Shown here: piece after piece, positions 27,264 through 35,616 of the stretch | How positions within the stretch are numbered: the stretch's first letter is position 1 | Layout: each line of letters begins with the position of its first letter | Origin: CAMLJR01 sp964631955 | Lineage (GTDB): Bacteria; Pseudomonadota; Gammaproteobacteria; Pseudomonadales; CAMLJR01 | Direction of reading: 5' to 3' | Length of the DNA stretch: 64,000 nucleotides | Assembly (NCBI GenBank): GCA_964631955.1 | Contig: CAZWBA010000004.1 | Coordinates: forward strand, 186,001-250,000 | Made by a program: the position numbers and the translations under genes | Notes under the pieces: model-generated | The model's database searches: none | The model's input: only the letters and a program-made list of their open reading frames with translations | Told to the model about the DNA's origin: nothing

Positions 27264-28460
27264 ATGGGCTCCACCAAAACAATGACGGCCATGAAGCCTT
27301 GCAACATCCTCGTCCTCGACGCCAATCAGAGAAGCGCGCTTGCAGCCGTACGCTCGCTGGGGAAAATCCGCGGCCATATTGTGCATGTTGCCGACAGCAG
27401 TAACGAAGCCCTGGCCGGTGTCTCCCGCTACTGCCATCAATACCATCAATACCCATCGCCGGTTAATCAGCTCGACGAATTCATCAGCTGGCTAATCGCA
27501 TTTATTTCGCACCACCAAATCCATTTCCTGTTGCCGATGACAGAAATTTCCAGCCGCACGGTCTTGACGATTCGCGAACGACTCGACGGATGCGCATTGC
27601 CATTTGCGAACCTGGATACCGTGCTTGCACTTTCGGACAAGTGGCGATTGATCCAACTGGCTGGCAGCATCGGCATCCGCTGTCCCGTCACGCGATATTT
27701 CGCAAATGCTGCCGAACTTTCCGGTGCACTACCCGAACAGTTTCCGATTGTAGTCAAGCCCTGCCTTTCCCGCATACTGCATGAGGGGGAATGGATCAGT
27801 ACCGGCGTTCATATCGCCGAAAATCTGGACGATCTTATCCGATTGACACAGAAGTTTGCCTATTTACAGTCTCATCCCTTTTTATTGCAGGAATATATTC
27901 CCGGCCATGGCGCGGGTATATTTGCGCTTTACCGCTTCGGCGTTCCCATTACTTTTTTTGCTCATCGAAGAATTCGCGAAAGGCCGCCCTCGGGAGGCGT
28001 TAGCGTACTTTCTGAAAGCATTGCTACACCACCGGAGCTGGTGCAAATCGCTCGCAAGCTGCTCGATCACACTCAATGGCACGGCGTCGCCATGGTGGAA
28101 TTCAGAATTAGCCCCGATGGCACACCCTACCTCATGGAAATCAACACCCGTTTCTGGGGCTCGCTGCAATTGGCAATCGATTCGGGCGTAGACTTCCCAC
28201 GATTACTGCTGCAGGCAACACTGTCGGACATCGCGCCAGCAAATTCCCCGCCGTATAAAACCGGTCAGCGATTACGCTGGCTGCTCGGCGATGTCGATAA
28301 TCTTTATCTCACATTCCGTCGCTCATCCGGCTTCAAATCGAAATTGCTCGCCATCGCGCGCTTTCTGACTCCACACCCATTCATCACTCGCCATGAAATC
28401 AACCGCTGGGACGATTTAAGACCTGCTCTTTTCGAACTGAAGAATTATTTCAGGAGCTAG
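27264..28460 (+). CDS. ATP-grasp protein (carbamoyl-phosphate-synthetase-like)
   Basis: 398 residues. The N-terminal region 'NILVLDANQRSALAAVRSL' forms a Rossmann-like pre-ATP-grasp domain. 'FPIVVKPCLSR' carries the ATP-binding Lys. 'HPFLLQEYIPG', 'GVAMVEFRISPDGTPYLMEINTRFWGSL' elements (read as separate blocks) give the Mg-binding Glu and Asn of the grasp fold. Such enzymes ligate a carboxylate to an amine, so it could add an amino acid or other amide to an EPS sugar or build a precursor. Alternative ATGs lie six and nine codons in. It is followed 38 bp later by a polysaccharide deacetylase on the same strand. Confidence 0.8.
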   Translation: MGSTKTMTAMKPCNILVLDANQRSALAAVRSLGKIRGHIVHVADSSNEALAGVSRYCHQYHQYPSPVNQLDEFISWLIAFISHHQIHFLLPMTEISSRTVLTIRERLDGCALPFANLDTVLALSDKWRLIQLAGSIGIRCPVTRYFANAAELSGALPEQFPIVVKPCLSRILHEGEWISTGVHIAENLDDLIRLTQKFAYLQSHPFLLQEYIPGHGAGIFALYRFGVPITFFAHRRIRERPPSGGVSVLSESIATPPELVQIARKLLDHTQWHGVAMVEFRISPDGTPYLMEINTRFWGSLQLAIDSGVDFPRLLLQATLSDIAPANSPPYKTGQRLRWLLGDVDNLYLTFRRSSGFKSKLLAIARFLTPHPFITRHEINRWDDLRPALFELKNYFRS

Positions 28461-28498
28461 TATGATCGGCGACGTTATCAACTTGTGAAACACGCCTC

Positions 28499-29512
28499 AT
28501 GAAGCAGCACATCAAATCGGTCATCGAACACATCGCCAGCCGCTGCGGCCCGCATCGTTTTAGCGACGATACGCCGCGCCTGTGGATACTCATGTATCAC
28601 CGTATCCTGCCGGAGAATGATCCGCGCTTCGCGCAGGAAGAGCCGGGAATGATCGTGACACCCGCATCCTTTCATCAGCATTTGAAAGAACTGAAACAAT
28701 TATTCGAATTGTTGCCGCTGTCGGAATGGATCGAGCGCCGCAATGGTGGAACATCACTACCCAAACGCGCCTGCGCCATCACCTTCGACGATGGCTGGCT
28801 CGACAATTACGAATTCGCATTGCCCATCCTGCAACAGGAGCACGTACCCGCAACACTATTCGCAGTGTCCGATATGATCGGCACACACACGCAATTCTGG
28901 CCAAATCGTGTTGCGCGCCTGATTTCAAAGCGCCCTGACTGGCGACGACAAAATGCGCTGGACTGGATTCCGCGCGCCAGTGGCGATTTTGCAAATAACA
29001 CCTACAGCCTCGACCAGTCAGTCAGCAGCGAGCAACTCGCCTCCATCATTGTGCAGCTGAAAAAAATATCGGATGCGGAACTGAAACAACGACTCGATGA
29101 ATCAGAGCGGCAGCTTGGTCTGACTCCTGTCGATTCACCCGCGCTCGTCGATTGGGATCAACTGCGCGCCATGCAGAATAGCGGACTGGTCGAAATCGGC
29201 TCACATACGTGCAACCATTTCCGTCTCACTGCGGACTTATCATCCGATGTTGCCGAGCAGGAAATTGTGCAGAGCAAACGCATGCTCGAACAACAACTTG
29301 ATCGCCCCGTTAATTTATTCTGCTATCCCAACGGCGATAGCACATCGCATGCTGTTGATCTCGTCGCCCGTCATTACACCGCCGCCGTGACAACGCAGCG
29401 CGGTATTAACACCGCCAATACAGCGCCACATCAATTGTTGCGGGTCGGCATGCACGAGCATGTCAGCGATACTCCCGCCAAATTCCAAGCACGGCTTTCC
29501 AACTGGATTTAA
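28499..29512 (+). CDS. polysaccharide deacetylase (NodB homology, carbohydrate esterase 4)
   Basis: 337 residues. The NodB domain shows TFDDGW at 95-100 (catalytic base and metal Asp) and SHTCNH at 235-240 (metal-binding His236 and His240). A further motif 'PVNLFCYPNGD' follows. No signal peptide is evident, so it may act on cytoplasmic lipid-linked or nucleotide-linked N-acetyl sugars. About 100 residues separate the two halves of the metal site, more than in a minimal NodB domain. Its stop lies only 7 bp from the end of the convergent exosortase gene. Confidence 0.88.
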   Translation: MKQHIKSVIEHIASRCGPHRFSDDTPRLWILMYHRILPENDPRFAQEEPGMIVTPASFHQHLKELKQLFELLPLSEWIERRNGGTSLPKRACAITFDDGWLDNYEFALPILQQEHVPATLFAVSDMIGTHTQFWPNRVARLISKRPDWRRQNALDWIPRASGDFANNTYSLDQSVSSEQLASIIVQLKKISDAELKQRLDESERQLGLTPVDSPALVDWDQLRAMQNSGLVEIGSHTCNHFRLTADLSSDVAEQEIVQSKRMLEQQLDRPVNLFCYPNGDSTSHAVDLVARHYTAAVTTQRGINTANTAPHQLLRVGMHEHVSDTPAKFQARLSNWI

Positions 29513-29519
29513 TTGCGCA

Positions 29520-30980
29520 TCATTCAGCGCTATCCGCTCGTGCTTTTTTCACAGAAAACATTTGCACAAATATCGGCTCATCGATGGCTTTTTGCGCCTG
29601 CTTTAAAACGAAATCGCAATCACTACCGGGGCAGCGTTGTGACAGCACAATCAAGGCAGCGGACGGATCACCCAGCAGGGCCGCTTTCGCCTGATACAAT
29701 TTCGCGCGCAGCGGGCTTGTCGTGATCGCACCATCAATCCAGTAATACCACCAGGCGATTCGCGGATGAGCGTCATTAATCACCGCGTAATTCAAGCGTT
29801 GCGAACCAACCTGAAAACTTCCGACCGCCTTCAATTGCAAGTCCGGAGCGATCACATTTTTGTAATAAATCAGCTTTTTGTTTTCACTCTGGCGATTGTA
29901 TGTCAACGCGAGTAATTCATAACGTCCTGCCCTGCCCGTCAATTCCCACGCCTGACGCCTGTCGTAACCGCTGTACTGCGGCATGAATTCAGGAGTGATG
30001 GCACGGGCACTGCCGGCAATCTCCAGCTGCTGAATACTGCCCACACGACTTCCCAATGCCATTACTCCAACCTCACAGAGAGCGACGACGATGACAAGCA
30101 TCGCAATCTGCTTGAACTGGGGCCTCACGATTGTCGCAGCACCGAAGGAAGGAACAGAAGGCAGCTTCGCTGAACGCTGTTCGAGCAAATGCGCGATCCA
30201 GAAAAATGGCACCAGCGAAGCCGCGTAAATCCACCAGCCAAAACTGGCGTGGCTATAAATCAGCGAATTTTGCATGTGCGAGTAGTGTGCTATGAGAATC
30301 AGCGCCACCACGCGTATCCAGTTGTCGAGCAGACCGATAATGCCGGCGACGATAAATAACGCGAAACGGCGCGGCGGATCGTAACGCCCTATCTCCGATT
30401 GCAACGTCGCAATCAGTAATATCGCCAGCAACAGATTGAGGCCGCTACAACTGTCGGCCACCGTCAGTATGCCGTCAGGCAGATGAATATGGTTACGCTG
30501 AAACCACGCCGGTATGTGCAGCAACCCAAGCACTACATGGGAAATCGCAATCGTGATCCGCTGCAATACATCGATCAGGATATCCCAGACCGGCAGACCG
30601 AAATATTGCAAGGCGATCGGCAGGAACAGAATACGTGCTGGCGCCCAGCCACCGAGCGCCAGCACGCCGCACCATAAAGACACGGGGAACATGAATTGCT
30701 GCACGATTTGCAACTGAATCAATCGCGCCGCGTAAATAACCACCATGCTCGCTGCGAACAATGCGACACCGAGCCAGGATGGCTTTACGATAACAGCCGC
30801 CAGGCGCGTCCGTCGCAGATAGATCAGCCAGACTGCCGCGAACAGCAGTGGATATCCCAGCACATAGGAATCGCCGACATCGATCCATTTGACATGCAGA
30901 CTGCGCAGTATCGGCAGGACAGCGAATAACCAGGCAATGAAAACGAGGCTACAGCCAAGGAAATAGGTCAATCTCTTCAT
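29520..30980 (-). CDS. xrtA: exosortase A fused to EpsI-like domain
   Basis: 486 residues from ATG 30980; an in-frame TTG five codons upstream has no SD. The N-terminal ~265 residues are the polytopic exosortase, with the active-site triad visible as Cys178 (VADSCSGL), Arg223 (DNWIRVV) and His244 (YSHASFGW). The C-terminal ~200 residues after a last helix are an EpsI-type periplasmic domain ('PQYSGYDRRQAWELTG', 'WYYWIDG'). This is the standard XrtA-EpsI fusion. It sits in the inner membrane, cleaves PEP-CTERM tails and is required for the matching EPS system. It diverges from the XrtA-associated deacetylase at 31043; the 62 bp between must contain both promoters. Confidence 0.92.
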   Translation of the reverse strand: MKRLTYFLGCSLVFIAWLFAVLPILRSLHVKWIDVGDSYVLGYPLLFAAVWLIYLRRTRLAAVIVKPSWLGVALFAASMVVIYAARLIQLQIVQQFMFPVSLWCGVLALGGWAPARILFLPIALQYFGLPVWDILIDVLQRITIAISHVVLGLLHIPAWFQRNHIHLPDGILTVADSCSGLNLLLAILLIATLQSEIGRYDPPRRFALFIVAGIIGLLDNWIRVVALILIAHYSHMQNSLIYSHASFGWWIYAASLVPFFWIAHLLEQRSAKLPSVPSFGAATIVRPQFKQIAMLVIVVALCEVGVMALGSRVGSIQQLEIAGSARAITPEFMPQYSGYDRRQAWELTGRAGRYELLALTYNRQSENKKLIYYKNVIAPDLQLKAVGSFQVGSQRLNYAVINDAHPRIAWWYYWIDGAITTSPLRAKLYQAKAALLGDPSAALIVLSQRCPGSDCDFVLKQAQKAIDEPIFVQMFSVKKARADSAE

Positions 30981-31042
30981 GAGTCTTATAAACAACTGCT
31001 AGTATTGCTGGCATTCGAATTCTGAGTGTAGATCATTCCCCG

Positions 31043-31996
31043 ATGTCGCCACCTGCAGATACATCCGCAAATCGCTTCAAAACGGAGAGTCACGCCGCGC
31101 AGGCCGATCATATCATCCGGGTGAAGCATGCAATGACGGTGGACGTTGAGGATTATTTTCATGTTTCGGCATTTGCGAAAGTCATCGCACCCTCACAATG
31201 GGATAAATGGCCGACGACAGTGGAACGCAACACCCGTCGCCTGCTTGATCTGTTCGACGAGCACGCCATTAAAGCGACTTTCTTTGTCCTCGGCTGGGTG
31301 GCCGAGCGCCATCCCGAACTGATTCGGGAAATCGCCGCCCGCGGACACGAAATTGCCTCACACGGTTTCACGCATCAGCTCGTTTACAAACAGACACCCG
31401 AACAGTTTCGCAGCGAAACGCGCGATTCGAAAAATCTGCTCGAAGATATCACTCAACAGCCAATTCTCGGCTATCGCGCCGCCAGTTATTCAATTACGCA
31501 AAATTCGCTCTGGGCGCTCGATATTTTGGCTGAACTGGGCTTCAGCTGGGATTCGAGCATTTTTCCGGTCTACCACGATCGGTATGGCATTCCCAATTCA
31601 CCTACCAAGCCCTATCGCGTGCAGACACCCAGTGGCAGCGTGCTCACCGAATTTCCGCTGACCACGGCAAAATTACTCGGCTATCAAATGCCCGCCGCCG
31701 GCGGTGGTTATTTTCGGCTTTACCCTTACGCGTTATCGCGGGCATTGTTCAAACGAGCTACGCGCAACAATACTTCTCCCGCAATTTTTTATCTGCATCC
31801 CTGGGAAATAGATGCGGACCAGCCGCGAGTGGAAGGTGCAAGCCTGCTATCGCGTTTTCGCCATTACAACAATTTGGAAAAATGTCTGCCGCGCCTGCAA
31901 GCCATGCTGCGGGAATTTCCATTTGGCACCGTTAGCGAAAGCTTGCAAGCCGCCGCTGTCGCCGAAACCACCCCCATACCCATTGCAACCACATAA
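31043..31996 (+). CDS. XrtA-associated polysaccharide deacetylase (DUF3473 type)
   Basis: 317 residues. 'AMTVDVEDYFHVSAF' opens the NodB domain, with the metal-binding Asp. 'KATFFVLGWVAERHPELI' and 'EIASHGFTHQLVY' (metal His pair) follow, then 'LGYRAASYSI'. The C-terminal ~90 residues match the DUF3473 region ('YLHPWEIDADQPRV'). Together these define the exosortase A-linked deacetylase family (TIGR03006), presumed to deacetylate an N-acetyl sugar of the EPS. The first ~30 residues before AMTVDVED are poorly conserved, so a later start at 31133 is possible. It is followed after 8 bp by the FemAB-like gene. Confidence 0.9.
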   Translation: MSPPADTSANRFKTESHAAQADHIIRVKHAMTVDVEDYFHVSAFAKVIAPSQWDKWPTTVERNTRRLLDLFDEHAIKATFFVLGWVAERHPELIREIAARGHEIASHGFTHQLVYKQTPEQFRSETRDSKNLLEDITQQPILGYRAASYSITQNSLWALDILAELGFSWDSSIFPVYHDRYGIPNSPTKPYRVQTPSGSVLTEFPLTTAKLLGYQMPAAGGGYFRLYPYALSRALFKRATRNNTSPAIFYLHPWEIDADQPRVEGASLLSRFRHYNNLEKCLPRLQAMLREFPFGTVSESLQAAAVAETTPIPIATT

Positions 31997-32004
31997 CTCA
32001 TTCC

Positions 32005-33417
32005 ATGCAACTCAAAGATATTCTCAAGGACGCCAGTGCAGCCTGTCATGCACGCTGGTCGCAACCCGAACTTGCGGAATGTAAATACGGACAGGCGCGG
32101 ATACTCATCGCTCAGCTCGATGCATTGAAGCCTGCACTCAAACAGCTCAAAAACGAAAAACAGACATGCGCGCGACAATTCGGCGCCGCCAAGTCAGAAA
32201 ACCTCGGTACTGAACCGCTGCGCCAGAAAATGCAGGAAATTTCTGCGCAGCTCGACCACATCGAAACGCAGCGCAAGCAAATTGAAGCTGAATTATTGAA
32301 TTTTTTTAGTACCGATAAAAGTAGCGAAAACGACGGCGCAACGCTTCCCCAACAGTTCATTGCATTCGAACGCGAAGTAAAAACACCCGTCAGCGTCCGC
32401 GACGTTTCCGATGACGAACGTGCCGCATGGGATACGTATGTCGATGCCCATCCCAACGCATCGTTTTATCATCATTATTGCTGGCGCGATATCGTCGTCC
32501 GCAGCTTCAATCACGAGACGATTTACCTCGCGGCATATAACGCTAACAACGCCATCTGCGGGGTTCTCCCGCTAGTGCGTTTACACAGCAAATTATTCGG
32601 AGATTTTGCAGTATCGGTGCCCTTCTTCAATTACGGCGGACCGCTCGCCGATAACGCGACGACCGCTCACATATTGCTCGATGCGGCCGCGCGACGCGCG
32701 CGCAGCATCGGGCTGAGTCATCTTGAAATTCGCAGCACAAGCACTTTGAACGATTGGCCATGTCGTACCGATAAAGTATCGATGATTCGACACCTACCAG
32801 CGGATGGCGCAACGCTCGACCAGGAGCTCGGTGCAAAAGTGCGCGCGCAAATTAAACGCGGCCAGCAGGAAAATCCGCAGATCGCGATCGGTGGTGTTGA
32901 GCTGCTCGACGATTTTTATCGCGTGTTCGCCATCAATATGCGCGATCTCGGCACACCGGTTTATGGCAAGGATTTTTTTCGCAATATACTCACGACACTC
33001 GGCGGTAACGCACATCTTGTGATCGTAAAATTGCACGAAAAACCTGTGGCTGCAGCTTTTTTATTAGGTCATCGCGATTTAATGGAAATCCCGTGGGCAT
33101 CGACGCTGCGCTCGGTCAACGCACTCAACATGAATATGGTGTTATACCGTGCCGTACTCGGATTTTGTATCGAGAAGGGTTTTCGCTTCTTTGATTTTGG
33201 ACGCTCGACCCGCGGTGCCGGAACCTATCAATTCAAAAAACAGTGGGGCGCGGAACCGCTGCAACACTACTGGCATTATTGGCTCGCCGATGGCGGGGCG
33301 TTACCGGAATTAAAACCCGACTCTCCCAAATTTCGTTTTCTGATTGCGTGCTGGCAACGCATGCCAGTGGCGCTGAGCCGACTTATTGGCCCGCATATCG
33401 TGAAATATCTGCCTTAG
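32005..33417 (+). CDS. FemAB-like XrtA-associated protein with extra N-terminal coiled coil
   Basis: 470 residues. Residues ~125-460 form the double-GNAT FemAB region of the exosortase A-linked family (TIGR03019): 'DAHPNASFYHHYCWRDIV', 'AVSVPFFNYGGPLAD', 'VRAQIKRGQQENPQIAIG' and 'FFDFGRSTRGAGTYQFKKQ'. FemABX enzymes take amino acids from aminoacyl-tRNA; the substrate of the XrtA branch is not established. Ahead of this is an unusual ~115-residue extension, strongly helical and charged ('LDALKPALKQLKNEKQT', 'LRQKMQEISAQLDHIET'). Its two-strand layout looks like the tRNA-binding arm of seryl-tRNA synthetase. The usual family length is about 340-350 residues, so this is a real fusion or extension. 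No SD is obvious; the ATG follows the deacetylase gene by 8 bp. Confidence 0.85.
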   Translation: MQLKDILKDASAACHARWSQPELAECKYGQARILIAQLDALKPALKQLKNEKQTCARQFGAAKSENLGTEPLRQKMQEISAQLDHIETQRKQIEAELLNFFSTDKSSENDGATLPQQFIAFEREVKTPVSVRDVSDDERAAWDTYVDAHPNASFYHHYCWRDIVVRSFNHETIYLAAYNANNAICGVLPLVRLHSKLFGDFAVSVPFFNYGGPLADNATTAHILLDAAARRARSIGLSHLEIRSTSTLNDWPCRTDKVSMIRHLPADGATLDQELGAKVRAQIKRGQQENPQIAIGGVELLDDFYRVFAINMRDLGTPVYGKDFFRNILTTLGGNAHLVIVKLHEKPVAAAFLLGHRDLMEIPWASTLRSVNALNMNMVLYRAVLGFCIEKGFRFFDFGRSTRGAGTYQFKKQWGAEPLQHYWHYWLADGGALPELKPDSPKFRFLIACWQRMPVALSRLIGPHIVKYLP

Positions 33418-33481
33418 CACAGCGACAACTTCGACATATCTCACAGGCCACCTGGCAAAGAAGATATCTTTATCACCAGCC

Positions 33482-34801
33482 TCAAAAAATGCTGTAACTA
33501 AATCCGATCGATACCACGTTATCGGTGTAACTTGAGGCCGATGGGTCGGCGCTGCGTTTATCCTGCCCAATCGAAGCCCGAATTTCGAGAGGCCTTGTCG
33601 GATGATAAATCGCACTTAAAAATGTGCGTATCGTGTCGTATTCCAGTTCAGACTCTTCAATGAATTCTGTGCGCTCGAACAAGCTGTCCAACCGTACAGA
33701 CCAGCGAGAGTTGACAATGTACTGAAAGCTGCCGCCTGCGTGCGCAATATTTTGATCGCGCGGCGTATTCTTATAATCCTGCTTGCGATAGCCGATACTC
33801 AGTGAAAACTGACTTGATGCACTGAACCGCCCCTGCCAATATGCATCCATTTTATTCTCTTCGATGATATCGAACTCATCGAAATTGCTATCGTTCGACG
33901 TGAAGTTGTCTAACTGCAACTCCATACCCGACAGGCCCACCGATGTATCCGTCAATTGACGCACATACGAGCCGCCCCAGCTTTGCCCATCGTCGCCGTT
34001 ATAATCGACTGCGATCGTCGCGGTGGAACCGTTGACGTCCTCCCCTTCATCACGCTCGATTCGTTTTGCACCCAAACCTATCTGATAGGACAGGCGCGAG
34101 AGTGTCGTCTGGAATGAAAGCATGAGACTGGGAGACGTATAGTCATTGCCCTCCTCGTCGAATTTGGCATCGTCATAACCTGCCGATAATGCCAGCTTCG
34201 ATACGCTGCTGATACGGTGATCCCAAATTAGTGCTACCGCGGCTCGCTGCGAATCAGAACCATCGCTCTCCTCGAAGCGAACATCGGAAAAACGTGGCGC
34301 AAGAATCAAGGAATCGACAGGCGAGAAATGCAGATAGCCATTGAACCCTCCCGTTATTATCGAGCGTTCTTCGCGATTACTTTCCACCTCGGCACCGCGT
34401 CGATCCGTCATATGCTGTGCAATCTGATGATAGGCAACGGCTTCAAGTCGGCGCGGTGCTATTTGCCACTTCAGACTGGTGCTACCGTTAATCGAGTTTT
34501 CGTCGTCCTGCGTATCGTGTACATAATCTGAATACATCAGCTGATAACCAATATCGGCATCGAGCGCGCCATCATCTTTCGTGTAACCAAGCTCGGCGCT
34601 GACGGTACGCTTGTTGTCCGACTCTTCATCATGCGCAACCAATGCAGCATTATCGTGTGACTCGAATCCGGCTCCGGCCGAGAAATTAAAATCGCTCGCC
34701 GCAGACGCTGGATAACAAACAGTGCCCGCAAGCACACCGGCCAGTGCCGTGGATAGACTCACGCGGATATTGTTTTTAACGGGGTGCTTATTATTTTTCA
34801 T
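33482..34801 (-). CDS. outer-membrane beta-barrel protein of the XrtA EPS operon
   Basis: 439 residues from ATG 34801, which gives a clean signal peptide (basic n-region, AGVLAG core, cleavage near PASAAS). A TTG at 34828 overlapping the kinase stop codon is an alternative. The mature protein is built of alternating amphipathic strands with many Asp, Asn and Tyr in turns, and ends 'VVSIGFSYSIF' with the C-terminal Phe used for BAM recognition. This is the pattern of the exosortase-associated barrels (TIGR03016-like) that probably form the outer-membrane EPS channel or anchor. It is the last gene of the minus-strand operon starting at 44153. Confidence 0.82.
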   Translation of the reverse strand: MKNNKHPVKNNIRVSLSTALAGVLAGTVCYPASAASDFNFSAGAGFESHDNAALVAHDEESDNKRTVSAELGYTKDDGALDADIGYQLMYSDYVHDTQDDENSINGSTSLKWQIAPRRLEAVAYHQIAQHMTDRRGAEVESNREERSIITGGFNGYLHFSPVDSLILAPRFSDVRFEESDGSDSQRAAVALIWDHRISSVSKLALSAGYDDAKFDEEGNDYTSPSLMLSFQTTLSRLSYQIGLGAKRIERDEGEDVNGSTATIAVDYNGDDGQSWGGSYVRQLTDTSVGLSGMELQLDNFTSNDSNFDEFDIIEENKMDAYWQGRFSASSQFSLSIGYRKQDYKNTPRDQNIAHAGGSFQYIVNSRWSVRLDSLFERTEFIEESELEYDTIRTFLSAIYHPTRPLEIRASIGQDKRSADPSASSYTDNVVSIGFSYSIF

Positions 34802-34824
34802 CACAGGTCGCTCTCGAAACGAGG

Positions 34825-35616
34825 TCAATCGTTAAAAATCACACCGGCAAGCTTTTCCTCGCCGATTGCCTCGATACTGGCAGCGATCTGCCCGTCGAGT
34901 GCACGTCCTCTGGGCACAACCAGCAGCACATAATCGCAGAGCTCTGCCAGTATGCGCGCATCTGCGCAGGTTCCAAGCGAAGGGGCATCGATAATGACGT
35001 GGCGGTCGCGATAACGTTCGCGTAATTCCGTCACCAGACGACGCATGCGTGACGATGTAAAAAACTCGGTCCCCAATTGCCGCTGGCTGCCAGCCGGAAT
35101 CAGGCGCATGCGTCTAACGCCGGTCGAATAAATCACGTCCTTTAACTCGAGCGTGACATTCTCAAGATAATCGACCAGGCCAAAATCGATATCGATCGGC
35201 AATATGCGATGCAATGAAGGATGATAAATATTACCGTCGACGAGAATCGATGTTTTGCTTTCGTCCAGCGCGATCGCCGCACCCAGATTCATGCTGACAA
35301 AACTGGCACCACCACCCGGCGCGATGGATGTGACGAGCAAAACGAAATTGTCTTTACCCTGCGACAGTTTGTATAAATTCGTGCGCAATTCGCGAAAGGC
35401 ATTCAACACCGAGGCCTGCGCCATCCCCGGATGAATGATTTTGAGATCTTCGAGTTCGGCGTAACTAAGCCACCCGATTTCCGCCATGCGTCGAATTTCT
35501 TCGCGCGAAGCTTCGTCCTCGATCGGCGGCTTGTTATTGAGATTTAAAATATTGCGACCCGTGCGATCGACAACGGGACGTAACGCGAAGGAATTATCCT
35601 TATCATCGCTGGTCAT
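34825..35616 (-). CDS. XrtA-associated BY-kinase homologue with degenerate P-loop
   Basis: 263 residues. The fold is that of cytoplasmic BY-kinases (CpsD/CapB, Wzc C-half): 'EAFRELRTNLYKLS'-like helix (about 72-86), P-loop region 98-106, Walker A' 124-134 and Walker B 'RHVIIDAPSLG'. The P-loop reads IAPGGGASF, so the invariant Lys before Ser/Thr is Ala104. Walker A' reads ILVDGNIYHPSL, losing the second Asp of DxD. There is no tyrosine cluster at the C-terminus. I infer weak or absent kinase activity and a structural or regulatory role with the Wzz-like partner, encoded immediately upstream (TAAATG junction). Confidence 0.82.
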   Translation of the reverse strand: MTSDDKDNSFALRPVVDRTGRNILNLNNKPPIEDEASREEIRRMAEIGWLSYAELEDLKIIHPGMAQASVLNAFRELRTNLYKLSQGKDNFVLLVTSIAPGGGASFVSMNLGAAIALDESKTSILVDGNIYHPSLHRILPIDIDFGLVDYLENVTLELKDVIYSTGVRRMRLIPAGSQRQLGTEFFTSSRMRRLVTELRERYRDRHVIIDAPSLGTCADARILAELCDYVLLVVPRGRALDGQIAASIEAIGEEKLAGVIFND

